NCBI GenBank assembly: GCA_946886565.1
Contig: CAMPIX010000039.1
Location: 1-13,102, forward strand
DNA from: an uncultured Altererythrobacter sp.
Lineage (GTDB): Bacteria; Pseudomonadota; Alphaproteobacteria; Sphingomonadales; Sphingomonadaceae
Length of the DNA: 13,102 bases
Direction: 5' to 3'
Shown: one piece after another, positions 7,014 through 13,102 of the stretch
Layout: each line of letters starts with the position of its first letter
How positions within the stretch are numbered: the first letter of the stretch is position 1
Translations under genes and position numbers: made by a program
The notes under the pieces: generated by a model
Told to the model about the DNA's origin: nothing
What the model saw: the letters and a program-made list of their open reading frames with translations, nothing else
Database searches by the model: none

Positions 7014-7595
7014 CTACTGCTTTCCGGCCTCGTCGTACACCGGGTCGCCCGGTTCGGGCATCATCCAGCCCGGAAACGGGAACTGCGAGTCGACGAGGTT
7101 GAAGCCGAACGGCAGGCGCACCACCGGGCATTTGACGCTGCGCAGATGCCTTGCGATATCCCAGCTCGCGAGCGACGCCGTGTCGAATTCGAACGAGGCC
7201 TTGTACCTGCACGCGCTAATCTCGAAGTTTTCCAGCAAGCCGTCCAGGTCGGGGCCCATTTTGCTGCCGACGATGAACGGATCGTCCGCAAACGTCACCG
7301 TGTAGGAATTGCCGTGGTCGACGTAGTCGGCGGCGATCGTGAACATGAACTTCGCGCGGCCTTTCTGGTCGCGGACGTCGAGGTCCAGCTTCCGGTCGCC
7401 CGGTTTGTCGGGAGGAGGGGGTTCTCCGGCGGCGGATGGCAGGAGGGGTTCGAGATCGTCGAACCCGATGTCGCCATCGTATCGGATATGCGACGTATAT
7501 CCGAGCCAGAGTTTGGGCATGTGCCAGTCCTGCCTCCCTGTCTGCGCCGTCATTCCGATGTCGAGCCTGTGCGTGGCGATCACGGCATTGCTCAT
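7014..7595 (-). CDS. Hypothetical protein in TIR operon (193 aa)
   Basis: I do not recognise this family. It is a soluble, rather acidic protein with no signal peptide or membrane helix. The N-terminal part (IATHRLDIGMT...KLWLGYTSHIRYD) leads to a Pro-rich stretch (about 53-66), then a region of probable beta-strands (DRKLDLDVRD, AKFMFTIAADYVDHGNSYTV, RYKASFEFDTASLASWDIAR), ending FPFPGWMMPEPGDPVYDEAGKQ. The start was decided by the ribosome-binding site: GGGAGG sits 6 nt before ATG 7595 but touches ATG 7601 with no spacer. ATG 7595 also overlaps the TGA of the TIR gene as ATGA, a typical coupling. The close coupling to the TIR gene suggests that both products act together; it could be a partner, substrate or effector. 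Nothing more can be said from sequence. Confidence 0.82.
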   Translation of the reverse strand: MSNAVIATHRLDIGMTAQTGRQDWHMPKLWLGYTSHIRYDGDIGFDDLEPLLPSAAGEPPPPDKPGDRKLDLDVRDQKGRAKFMFTIAADYVDHGNSYTVTFADDPFIVGSKMGPDLDGLLENFEISACRYKASFEFDTASLASWDIARHLRSVKCPVVRLPFGFNLVDSQFPFPGWMMPEPGDPVYDEAGKQ

Positions 7596-9232
7596 CGGCA
7601 TCCTCCCACGGTAAAGAGCGTCGCGATACGTGCGCGATAGGTTTTCCAGTCGGCGTTCGCCGGGTCGCGTTCGGCGAGCGTGTCGCTGAGCTCGAGCGCG
7701 CGCGCCAAGTAGCCGTCGGCTGCGCTGCAGCGCCCCTCGCGGCGCAGCAGCTCGGCATGCCGGACATAGACCTGCATCTGCTGTTCGCGGTGATGCATGT
7801 TGTCCGGCTCGGCTGCGATCAGCTCGTCGATCAGCGCGAGGTAGCGGTCCGCGGCGGCGGAAGCGGCGTTTTCGTCGCCCGCACGCCAGTGCGCGTCGGC
7901 CAACCACATCAGGTGGAAGACGAGATCGTAGACCGCGGTACGGTCGTCTTCGGCGCGGTCGATCAGCGCTTCGTTGTGCGCCACTGCGCGTTCGAGATGC
8001 GGCAGCGCTTCGGCGACCGCGCCGCCCGCCTGCATGATGGTCGAGCCGACGTTCGCTTCGGTATAGGCGGCCTGCCGCAACCACTCAGGGCGGGTTGCTC
8101 CCCAGTCCTCGATCCGCCGCAGCAGCGCGAGTGCCTCGCGATATTCGCCCAGTGCGTTGGGCTGGTCCCCCTGCGCCACCGAAAGCAGACCGAGCCGGTT
8201 CACGCTTGTCGCGTGGTCGAGCACGAAGCGGGGATTTTTGGGCGCGTCGGTCAGCCGCGCGGCGGTTGCGCGGTTGGCTGCCTCGAAATAGCGCCGCGCC
8301 TCGCCGAACTCGCCTTTCGCCGCGTGATCCGAGCCCATGACCTGCATGACTTCGGAGCAGTTGCGGTTGCTCTCGCCTGCACCCGATACGAGCGCCTGCC
8401 TTTGGCAGTATTCGAGCACCTTGGGGTAGAATTCCATCGCCACGTCGAGCCGCCCGAGCGCGAGCAACTGCTGGCGAAAATCACGCACGAGATAGCGGTT
8501 GAGATCCTCGGTGTTGCGCGCCTGTGCCTCGGCCCGTTGCTGTGCGGCGATCGCGTCGCGGCGCGAATCGAGGGCGAAAGCGGTCATCGCCAGCAGGACT
8601 AGCGCGAGCGCTGCGCTCGCCACCGTGACCGCCGTCACGCGCCGCAGCCGGCGTTGCGCATCGCGCTGGATCAGCGCGTCGAGCGGTACGCCGACGACAC
8701 CGGCGACGATCTTGAGGAAGGCGAGCTTCGGCCCGTCGCCCTCGGCGCGAAAGTCCGCCGCGAGCGGCTCGATCCCACCGTCGGTCAGCGCGGCGGGAAA
8801 TGCGGTCGCGGGCTCGCCCTCGAACAGCGCGGCGAGAATCGGCCTTTCCGGATGCAGTTCGCGAAACAACTCGATCTCGCGTGCGACCCAATGCGAGCGG
8901 GGCGTTGCCGGCGTGCACACGACCACCAGCGCGCGCGACGCGGCAAGCGCTTCGCGCACCGCGCGCGACAGGTCGTCACTGGCGGGAAGGTCCTCGCGGT
9001 CGCGGAACACCGGGCCCGCACGATCGCCCCATGTTGCAACCTCGTCATGCGTCTCGGTCATGCGTCGCGGAAGCCGGTAGCCCTCGAGCCGCGTCTGGAG
9101 GGTGCGCGCGTGGCGCGCGTCGGCGTGCGCGTAGCTGACGAACGCGCGGAAGCGGTCGGGGCCGCCGCTTGCGCCATCCCGCCGATCCTGCGATCGGCTT
9201 CCCCCTTGTTGCACGCTGTTCCCCCGAACCAT
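7592..9232 (-). CDS. Membrane-anchored TIR domain protein with TPR repeats
   Basis: A 546-aa protein. Residues 27-190 form a TIR-like domain: FRAFVSYAHADARHARTLQT (28-47), GPVFRDREDLPASDDLSRAV (73-92), ALVVVCTPATPRSHWVAREI (101-120). Glu119 in HWVAREIE matches the position of the catalytic glutamate of NAD-cleaving TIR domains, as in SARM1. One hydrophobic helix (about 199-221, VTVASAALALVLLAMTAFAL) follows an Arg-rich stretch (RRLRRV), consistent with an N-terminus in the cytoplasm by the positive-inside rule. A Gln/Ala/Arg-rich coil follows, and then TPR-like repeats (about 260-545; GEFGEARRYFEAANRATAARL, GDQPNALGEYREALALLRRI, GAVAEALPHLERAVAHNEAL), predicted on the periplasmic side. ATG 9232 is preferred; GTG 9214 is possible, and ATG 9307 lies within the palindromic operator. 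It is the first gene of the operon with the 193-aa and SLOG proteins. The TIR call is strong; NADase activity is inferred. Confidence 0.88.
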   Translation of the reverse strand: MVRGNSVQQGGSRSQDRRDGASGGPDRFRAFVSYAHADARHARTLQTRLEGYRLPRRMTETHDEVATWGDRAGPVFRDREDLPASDDLSRAVREALAASRALVVVCTPATPRSHWVAREIELFRELHPERPILAALFEGEPATAFPAALTDGGIEPLAADFRAEGDGPKLAFLKIVAGVVGVPLDALIQRDAQRRLRRVTAVTVASAALALVLLAMTAFALDSRRDAIAAQQRAEAQARNTEDLNRYLVRDFRQQLLALGRLDVAMEFYPKVLEYCQRQALVSGAGESNRNCSEVMQVMGSDHAAKGEFGEARRYFEAANRATAARLTDAPKNPRFVLDHATSVNRLGLLSVAQGDQPNALGEYREALALLRRIEDWGATRPEWLRQAAYTEANVGSTIMQAGGAVAEALPHLERAVAHNEALIDRAEDDRTAVYDLVFHLMWLADAHWRAGDENAASAAADRYLALIDELIAAEPDNMHHREQQMQVYVRHAELLRREGRCSAADGYLARALELSDTLAERDPANADWKTYRARIATLFTVGGCR

Positions 9233-9303
9233 GTCTGCGCCCTGCAAATACGTACAGGGGCCCGCGCGGCGGGGGAAGCCCGCGCGAGATGACAGATGCG
9301 CTT

Positions 9304-9331
9304 GCACATATAAAAATATCTTTATATGTGC
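9304..9331. promoter_or_regulatory. AT-rich palindromic operator between TIR gene and arsR-type regulator
   Basis: A perfect 11-bp inverted repeat, GCACATATAAA (9304-9314) and TTTATATGTGC (9321-9331), with a 6-bp spacer AATATC. It is the only strongly AT-rich stretch in this GC-rich window. The right edge is 9 bp from the GTG of the ArsR-type gene, and the left edge is 72 bp from the divergent TIR start. ArsR-family dimers bind such 12-2-12-like palindromes, so this is most likely the autoregulatory operator of the met operon. A TTGCAC (9302-9307) and TATATG (9323-9328) could be promoter elements within it. Control of the TIR operon from the same site is possible but unproven. Confidence 0.7.
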
Positions 9332-9339
9332 TTTGAGCA

Positions 9340-10323
9340 GTGCGTATCGAGGCGATCATGCGGGCTCTTGCCGACCCTACGAGGCTGCGGATCATGCGGC
9401 TGCTCGCGGCGATGGAGCTTGCCGTCGGCGAGCTCGCGCAAGTCCTCGGACAGAGCCAGCCACGCGTCTCGCGCCACGTCGGCATCCTGTGCGACGCCGG
9501 GCTGGCCGAGCGGCATCGCGAGGGAAGCTGGGTGTTCCTGCGCGCGAGCGTCGGCAACGGGCGCGGCGCGCCGGTGGGCGAGGCGGTCGCGCGGCTGCTC
9601 GCCACCGCCGAGCGCGAGGATGGCGAATTCGCCGCGGCTTGCGCCGAAGACCGCCGCCAGCTCGCCGCGATCCGCGCCGCGCGCGAGAGCGGGGCCGAAG
9701 CCTATTTCGCGCGCCACGCCGAGCATTGGGACGAGCTGCGCCGGCTCCACAGTCCCGACGAGCTGGTCGAGAAGCACCTGGCCGAAGCCATGGGCGACGA
9801 ACCGCTCGGCCAGGTTCTCGACATCGGCACCGGCACGGGGCGCATGGCCGAGCTCTTCGCCGGCCGCGCCGAGCGGGTGGTCGCGCTCGACAAAAGCCTC
9901 GACATGCTCCGCTTCGCCCGCGCCAAGCTGCAAAACCTGCCCTCCGACGCGGTCGAACTGGTGCAGGGCGATTTCGCCGCGCTGCCCTTTGCGGCGCAAA
10001 GTTTCGACACGGTATTGCTGCATCAGGTGCTGCACTTCGCGCAGGATCCCGCCGCCCCGCTGGCCGAGGCGGCGCGCGTCGTCCGACCCGGCGGGCGGAT
10101 CGCGATCGTCGACTTCGCCGCACACGAGCGCGAGGAGCTGCGCGAGCGCCACGCGCATGTCCGGCTCGGCTTCGCCGATGCCGCCGTTGCGGCGCTGCTG
10201 ACCGAGGCGGGCTTCGATCCCGCACCGCCGATCGCGCTCGAGGAAGGCGAACTGGTGGTCAAGATATGGCTCGGCACGCGGCTCGGCGCTCCGGCAAGTG
10301 CGAAGAGAAAGGCCGCCGAATGA
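9340..10323 (+). CDS. ArsR-family regulator fused to SAM-dependent methyltransferase (methionine-cycle regulator)
   Basis: 327 aa. Residues 1-70 are an ArsR/SmtB winged helix (RALADPTRLRIMRLLA, then ELAQVLGQSQPRVSRHVGIL as helix-turn-helix, wing REGSWVFLR). Residues about 120-300 are a class I methyltransferase: motif I VLDIGTGTGRMAELF (159-173), acidic VVALDKS (180-186), VQGDFAALPF (208-217), SFDTVLLHQVLHFAQDP (221-237) and VVRPGGRIAIVDFAAH (247-262). There is no metal-binding CxC motif in the DNA-binding part. Its place directly ahead of metF and metH, with an ATGA overlap to metF, suggests a regulator of the methionine cycle whose methyltransferase fold binds SAM or SAH, in the manner of SahR-like ArsR regulators. 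GTG 9340 keeps the family N-terminus MRIEAIMRALADPTRLR; ATG 9358, with GAGG 5 nt upstream, is a good alternative. Confidence 0.9.
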   Translation: MRIEAIMRALADPTRLRIMRLLAAMELAVGELAQVLGQSQPRVSRHVGILCDAGLAERHREGSWVFLRASVGNGRGAPVGEAVARLLATAEREDGEFAAACAEDRRQLAAIRAARESGAEAYFARHAEHWDELRRLHSPDELVEKHLAEAMGDEPLGQVLDIGTGTGRMAELFAGRAERVVALDKSLDMLRFARAKLQNLPSDAVELVQGDFAALPFAAQSFDTVLLHQVLHFAQDPAAPLAEAARVVRPGGRIAIVDFAAHEREELRERHAHVRLGFADAAVAALLTEAGFDPAPPIALEEGELVVKIWLGTRLGAPASAKRKAAE

Positions 10324-11249
10324 GCCCCACCTTCGACCAGATGCAGGAAGCGCGCACCGCGCTCGGCGCGCCGCTGTTCTCCGGTCTGCCGGGGGACATC
10401 GACGTGTCGTTCGAATTCTTCCCGCCGAAGACCGAGAAGATGGCGCAGACGTTGTGGGATAGCGTCGAAACGCTCGCGCCGCTGGGCCCTCGCTTCGTAT
10501 CGGTGACATACGGTGCGGGCGGATCGACCCGCGAGCGCACCCACGAACAGGTCGTTCGGATCGAGCGCGAGACCGGCATTCCCGCGGCCGCGCACCTCAC
10601 CTGCGTCGAGGCGACCCGCGAGGAGATCGATGCGATCGCGCGGCATTACTGGGACAGCGGCATCCGCCACGTCGTCGCGCTGCGCGGCGATGCACCCGAC
10701 GCCGCCGCCGGCTATGTCCCGCATCCCGGTGGGTATGCCAATGCGGCGGAGCTGGTCGCGGGGTTGCGCGAGGTCGCCCCGTTCGAGATCTCGGTCGCCG
10801 CCTATCCCGAAGTCCACCCGGACGCGCGCGACGCGCAGGCCGATCTCGACAATCTCAAGCGCAAGTTCGACGCCGGGGCGACCCGCGCGATCACCCAGTT
10901 CTTCTTCGAGCCCGAGTGCTTCTTCCGCTTCCGCGACCGGGCCGCGGCGGCGGGGGTCGACGGCGAGATCGTGCCCGGGATCATGCCGGTGATGAGTTTT
11001 GCGGCGGTCCAGCGCATGTCGGGGCTGTGCGGCACCGCGATTCCCGAATGGATGGCGGGTCTGTTCGACGGCCTCGACGAACGGCCCGAGGCGCGCCAGC
11101 TCGTCTCCGCCACGATCGCCGCCGAACTGTGCCGCCGCCTCTATGCGGGCGGCGTGCGGCAATTCCACTTCTACACATTGAACCGCGCCGAGCTGAGCTA
11201 TGCGATTTGCCACATGCTCGGGGTGCGGCCCAAAGGAGGTGCGCAATGA
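10320..11249 (+). CDS. metF: Methylenetetrahydrofolate reductase [NAD(P)H]
   Basis: 309 aa, the usual bacterial MetF length. It reduces 5,10-methylene-THF to 5-methyl-THF with FAD and NAD(P)H, supplying the methyl group used by the methionine synthase encoded next. Family motifs: VSFEFFPPKTEKM (29-41, with Glu32 as the catalytic acid equivalent to E. coli Glu28), RFVSVTYGAGGSTRERT (58-74), AAHLTCV (90-96), VVALRGDAP (118-126), YPEVHP (162-167), ITQFFFEPECF (191-201), VPGIMPV (218-224) and the C-terminal HFYTLNRAEL (283-292). The start ATG overlaps the stop of the regulator (ATGA), and its own stop overlaps the next start in the same way, so the three are co-transcribed and coupled. Confidence 0.97.
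   Translation: MSPTFDQMQEARTALGAPLFSGLPGDIDVSFEFFPPKTEKMAQTLWDSVETLAPLGPRFVSVTYGAGGSTRERTHEQVVRIERETGIPAAAHLTCVEATREEIDAIARHYWDSGIRHVVALRGDAPDAAAGYVPHPGGYANAAELVAGLREVAPFEISVAAYPEVHPDARDAQADLDNLKRKFDAGATRAITQFFFEPECFFRFRDRAAAAGVDGEIVPGIMPVMSFAAVQRMSGLCGTAIPEWMAGLFDGLDERPEARQLVSATIAAELCRRLYAGGVRQFHFYTLNRAELSYAICHMLGVRPKGGAQ
11235..11239 (+). promoter_or_regulatory. Ribosome-binding site of the first metH half
   Basis: GGAGG with ideal 6-nt spacing to ATG 11246, within AAAGGAGGTG at the very end of metF. It fixes the start of the downstream gene and supports efficient re-initiation across the ATGA overlap. Confidence 0.85.
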
Positions 11250-12292
11250 GCGCCCGCGAACGACTGAACGCCGCCGCCGCCGAGCGTATCCTGATCAAAG
11301 ACGGGCCCTATGGCACCGCGATCCAGCGCGCGAAGCTCTCTGCCGAGGACTACGCCGGGGCCACCGGCCTGTCGCACGACCAGAAGGGCAACAACGACCT
11401 CGTCAACCTGACCCAGCCCCAGGTCATCCGCGACATCTGCGACAGCTACATCGCGGCGGGCGCGCACGTGCTCGCAACCAACACCTTCAACGCCAACCGT
11501 ATCAGCCAGGCGGATTACGGCGCCGAGGGGCTGGTGCACGAGATCAACGTCTCGGCCTCGCGCGTCATCCGCGAGGCGGTCGATGCGGCAAGCGCGAAGG
11601 ACGGTGTGCCGCGCTTCGTCGCGGGCGCAATGGGGCCGACCAACAAGACCCTGTCGCTGTCGCCCGACGTCGAGGACCCGGGCTTTCGCGAAGTGACCTT
11701 CGACGAGGTCAAACAGGTTTACCGCGAGCAGGCGACTGCGCTGATCGAGGGCGGAAGCGACTTCATCCTCGTCGAGACGGTGTTCGACACCTTGAACTGC
11801 AAGGCCGCGATCATGGCGGTGAAGGAGCTCGAGCGCGAGATGGGGCGGGAACTGCCGCTGATGCTCTCGCTCACGCTCACCGACCTCTCCGGACGCAACC
11901 TCTCGGGCCATACCGTCGAGGCGTTCTGGTACGCGGTGCGCCACGCGAAGCCGGTGACCATCGGCCTCAACTGCAGCTTCGGCGCCGACCAGCTGCGTCC
12001 GCACGTGCAACTGCTCTCCGGAATCGCCGACACGCTGCTGATGGCCTATCCCAACGCCGGTTTGCCCAACGAACTGGGCGAATACGACGAGGAGCCCGAG
12101 ACCACCGCCGCGCTGGTCAAGGCCTGGGCGGAGAACGGGCGCGCCAACATTCTCGGCGGCTGCTGCGGCTCGACCCCCGAACACATCGCCGCGATCGCGC
12201 AGGCGGTGGAGGGGATCGCGCCGCGCACGATGCCCGCACGCGACACCAAGATGCGCCTCGCCGGGCTCGAACCGTTCTCGATCGCAGCTTAG
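11246..12292 (+). CDS. metH: Methionine synthase, homocysteine S-methyltransferase part (split MetH, N-terminal half)
   Basis: 348 aa corresponding to module 1 of cobalamin-dependent methionine synthase, a zinc enzyme that transfers the methyl group from methylcobalamin to homocysteine. Seen: [11 protein letters not shown] (17-27, the usual DGAMGTxIQ variant), [14 protein letters not shown] (48-61), [10 protein letters not shown] (77-86), [20 protein letters not shown] (126-145), [12 protein letters not shown] (177-188), and the three zinc cysteines Cys243 in GLNCSFG and Cys306/Cys307 in [11 protein letters not shown]. It ends [13 protein letters not shown], which in full-length MetH is the linker just before the pterin-binding module, so the split falls exactly at the domain boundary. 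Split MetH is known in alphaproteobacteria. It probably acts in complex with the product of the next gene. Confidence 0.95.
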   Translation: MSARERLNAAAAERILIKDGPYGTAIQRAKLSAEDYAGATGLSHDQKGNNDLVNLTQPQVIRDICDSYIAAGAHVLATNTFNANRISQADYGAEGLVHEINVSASRVIREAVDAASAKDGVPRFVAGAMGPTNKTLSLSPDVEDPGFREVTFDEVKQVYREQATALIEGGSDFILVETVFDTLNCKAAIMAVKELEREMGRELPLMLSLTLTDLSGRNLSGHTVEAFWYAVRHAKPVTIGLNCSFGADQLRPHVQLLSGIADTLLMAYPNAGLPNELGEYDEEPETTAALVKAWAENGRANILGGCCGSTPEHIAAIAQAVEGIAPRTMPARDTKMRLAGLEPFSIAA

Positions 12293-12294
12293 TT

Positions 12295-12413
12295 CCCTCT
12301 CCCCTTAAGGGGAGAGGGTTAGGGAGAGGGGAATGTCTCTCTGTTTCAGATACTTCAGGCCGGCGGAGACGGAATCCCCCACTCCCCGGCCCTCTCCCCT
12401 GAAGGGGAGAGGG
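12295..12413. repeat. 119-bp intergenic element with 40-bp inverted ends (REP/MITE-like)
   Basis: This fills nearly all of the 128-bp gap between the two metH halves. The left arm 12295-12334 and the right arm 12374-12413 are inverted copies of each other, with 34 of 40 positions matching by my reading, around a 39-bp centre. Each arm starts with its own palindrome: 12295-12318 is a perfect 24-bp palindrome, and 12390-12413 has 11-bp arms (CCCTCTCCCCT / AGGGGAGAGGG) around GA. The G-run pattern AGGGGAGAGGG...GGGAG.GGGG is the kind of short dispersed repeat common in sphingomonad and related genomes. No ORF or transposase is present. One GANTC site (CcrM target) lies at 12372-12376. Whether it is mobile cannot be told from one copy. 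Confidence 0.8.
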
Positions 12414-12415
12414 AG
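12390..12415 (+). promoter_or_regulatory. Hairpin overlapping the ribosome-binding site of the second metH half
   Basis: The stem CCCTCTCCCCT (12390-12400) / AGGGGAGAGGG (12403-12413) would form in mRNA with a minimal loop. The likely Shine-Dalgarno GGGAG (12411-12415), 5 nt before ATG 12421, shares its first three G residues with the right arm. Left-arm copies upstream (12295-12305) could pair with the same right arm, giving alternative folds. The repeat thus supplies and may partly mask the RBS. The structure is deduced by eye; the regulatory effect is inference. Confidence 0.5.
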
Positions 12416-12420
12416 ATAGA

Positions 12421-13102
12421 ATGACCGACCAACCTTCCTCCTCCCGCTTCGTCAATATCGGCGAGCGCACCAACGTCACCGGATCGGCGGCGTTCAAGAA
12501 GCTCGTCATGGCGGGAGACTATCCCGCCGCGGTCGAGGTCGCGCGCCAGCAGGTGGAGAACGGCGCGCAGGTGATCGACGTCAACATGGACGAGGGGCTG
12601 CTCGACGCGGTCGAGGCCATGACCACCTTCCTCAAGCTGATCGCCGCCGAGCCCGACATCGCGCGGGTACCGGTGATGATCGACAGCTCCAAGTGGGAGG
12701 TGATCGAGGCCGGGCTGAAGTGCGTCAGCGGCAAGCCGATCGTCAATTCGATTTCGATGAAGGAAGGCGAGGCTGAATTCCTCGACCACGCGCGCAAGTG
12801 CATGGACTACGGCGCCGCCGCGGTCGTCATGGCGTTCGACGAGACCGGGCAGGCCGACACCAAGGAGCGCAAGGTCGAAATCTGCACGCGTGCCTACGAG
12901 CTTCTCACCGCGATCGGCTTCCCGCCCGAAGACATCATCTTCGACGCCAACATATTCGCGGTGGCGACGGGAATCGAGGAGCATGACCGTTACGGCCTCG
13001 ACTTCATCGAGGCGGTGGAGGAAATCAAGGCGCGCTGCCCCCACGCACACACCAGCGGCGGCCTCTCCAACCTCAGCTTCAGCTTCCGCGGCAACGAGAC
13101 CG
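12421..13102 (+). CDS. metH: Methionine synthase, pterin-binding and B12 part (split MetH, C-terminal half), 3' truncated by window
   Basis: The first 227 residues are visible; the frame is open at the window end. It starts [20 protein letters not shown], the pterin-binding module of MetH, which transfers the methyl group of 5-methyl-THF to cob(I)alamin. Seen: GERTNVTGS (14-22), [19 protein letters not shown] (46-64), [18 protein letters not shown] (83-100), [14 protein letters not shown] (104-117), [12 protein letters not shown] (134-145), [15 protein letters not shown] (174-188) and [15 protein letters not shown] (212-226). The cap, B12-binding and SAM-activation modules must lie downstream, so the complete gene should be about 850-900 codons. 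It is in a different reading frame from the first half and separated by the 119-bp repeat element. ATG 12421 is the only start consistent with the conserved FVNIGERTN beginning. Confidence 0.95.
   Translation, partial: MTDQPSSSRFVNIGERTNVTGSAAFKKLVMAGDYPAAVEVARQQVENGAQVIDVNMDEGLLDAVEAMTTFLKLIAAEPDIARVPVMIDSSKWEVIEAGLKCVSGKPIVNSISMKEGEAEFLDHARKCMDYGAAAVVMAFDETGQADTKERKVEICTRAYELLTAIGFPPEDIIFDANIFAVATGIEEHDRYGLDFIEAVEEIKARCPHAHTSGGLSNLSFSFRGNET

Noticed and set aside
7596..8084. 356-codon minus-strand frame extending the 193-aa gene upstream
   Set aside because: The upstream part is an out-of-frame reading of the TIR/TPR gene; the RBS and ATGA overlap place the start at 7595.
5592..9232. Calling the operon a Thoeris system outright
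   Set aside because: There is no SIR2 domain, the TIR is membrane-bound with TPRs, and the SLOG assignment is by eye; only the pairing of domains is similar.
9233..9307. Earlier ATG (9307) for the TIR protein
   Set aside because: It lies inside the palindromic operator and adds 25 residues with no domain character; ATG 9232 is better placed.
12293..12420. metH split as a recent frameshift or pseudogene
   Set aside because: Both halves are intact, end and begin cleanly at the domain boundary, and the second has its own RBS and start; split MetH is known in alphaproteobacteria.
12355..13050. 231-codon minus-strand open frame opposite the second metH half
   Set aside because: The sense strand encodes unmistakable MetH motifs; the antisense frame is a codon-bias shadow.
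1..13102. tRNA, rRNA, CRISPR, prophage or transposase genes, and cobalamin or SAM riboswitches before metF/metH
   Set aside because: No matching conserved sequences or space were seen; gaps between genes are nearly all under 130 bp.

Overview
The window is very GC-rich, densely packed and rich in ATGA/TGATG stop-start overlaps. Gene content and protein style (DUF6285/phosphotransferase/acyl-CoA dehydrogenase cluster, ArsR-methyltransferase fusion ahead of metF, cobalamin-dependent methionine synthase split in two) suggest an alphaproteobacterium, most likely of the Sphingomonadales (Erythrobacter/Sphingomonas-like). This placement is an inference from gene order and composition, not a database result.

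Region 1 (21-4183, minus strand) is a tight three-gene operon. It runs from a thiolase-like protein type 1, through an aminoglycoside-phosphotransferase-like kinase with a C-terminal DUF6285-like domain, to an acyl-CoA dehydrogenase. The pair kinase plus dehydrogenase resembles LvaA/LvaB/LvaC of levulinate and 4-hydroxyacyl-CoA degradation, here with LvaA and LvaB apparently fused. Region 2 (4227-5584, plus strand) holds a divergent flavin reductase and a Crp/Fnr-type regulator, which ends 7 bp from the end of the next, convergent operon.

Region 3 (5592-9232, minus strand) is the most unusual part. A membrane-anchored TIR-TM-TPR protein is translationally coupled to an unrecognised 193-aa protein, followed by a TPR protein with a SLOG-like nucleotide-binding fold. 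A TIR enzyme paired with a SLOG-like sensor recalls the logic of Thoeris-type nucleotide signalling, but the architecture is different and the function is unproven. The SLOG gene has clear coding sequence about 60 codons upstream of its first canonical start, where a good Shine-Dalgarno sits in front of an ATC codon.

Region 4 (9304-13102, plus strand) is a methionine/one-carbon operon: an ArsR-type repressor fused to a SAM-dependent methyltransferase, metF, the homocysteine-methyltransferase half of MetH, and the start of the pterin-binding/B12 half of MetH, which runs off the window. An 11-bp perfect inverted repeat, the only strongly AT-rich island in the window, lies between the regulator and the divergent TIR gene and is probably the regulator's operator. 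Between the two metH halves lies a 119-bp element made of two inverted 40-bp repeats that also supplies the ribosome-binding site of the second half.

No tRNA, rRNA, CRISPR array, transposase or phage gene was seen.
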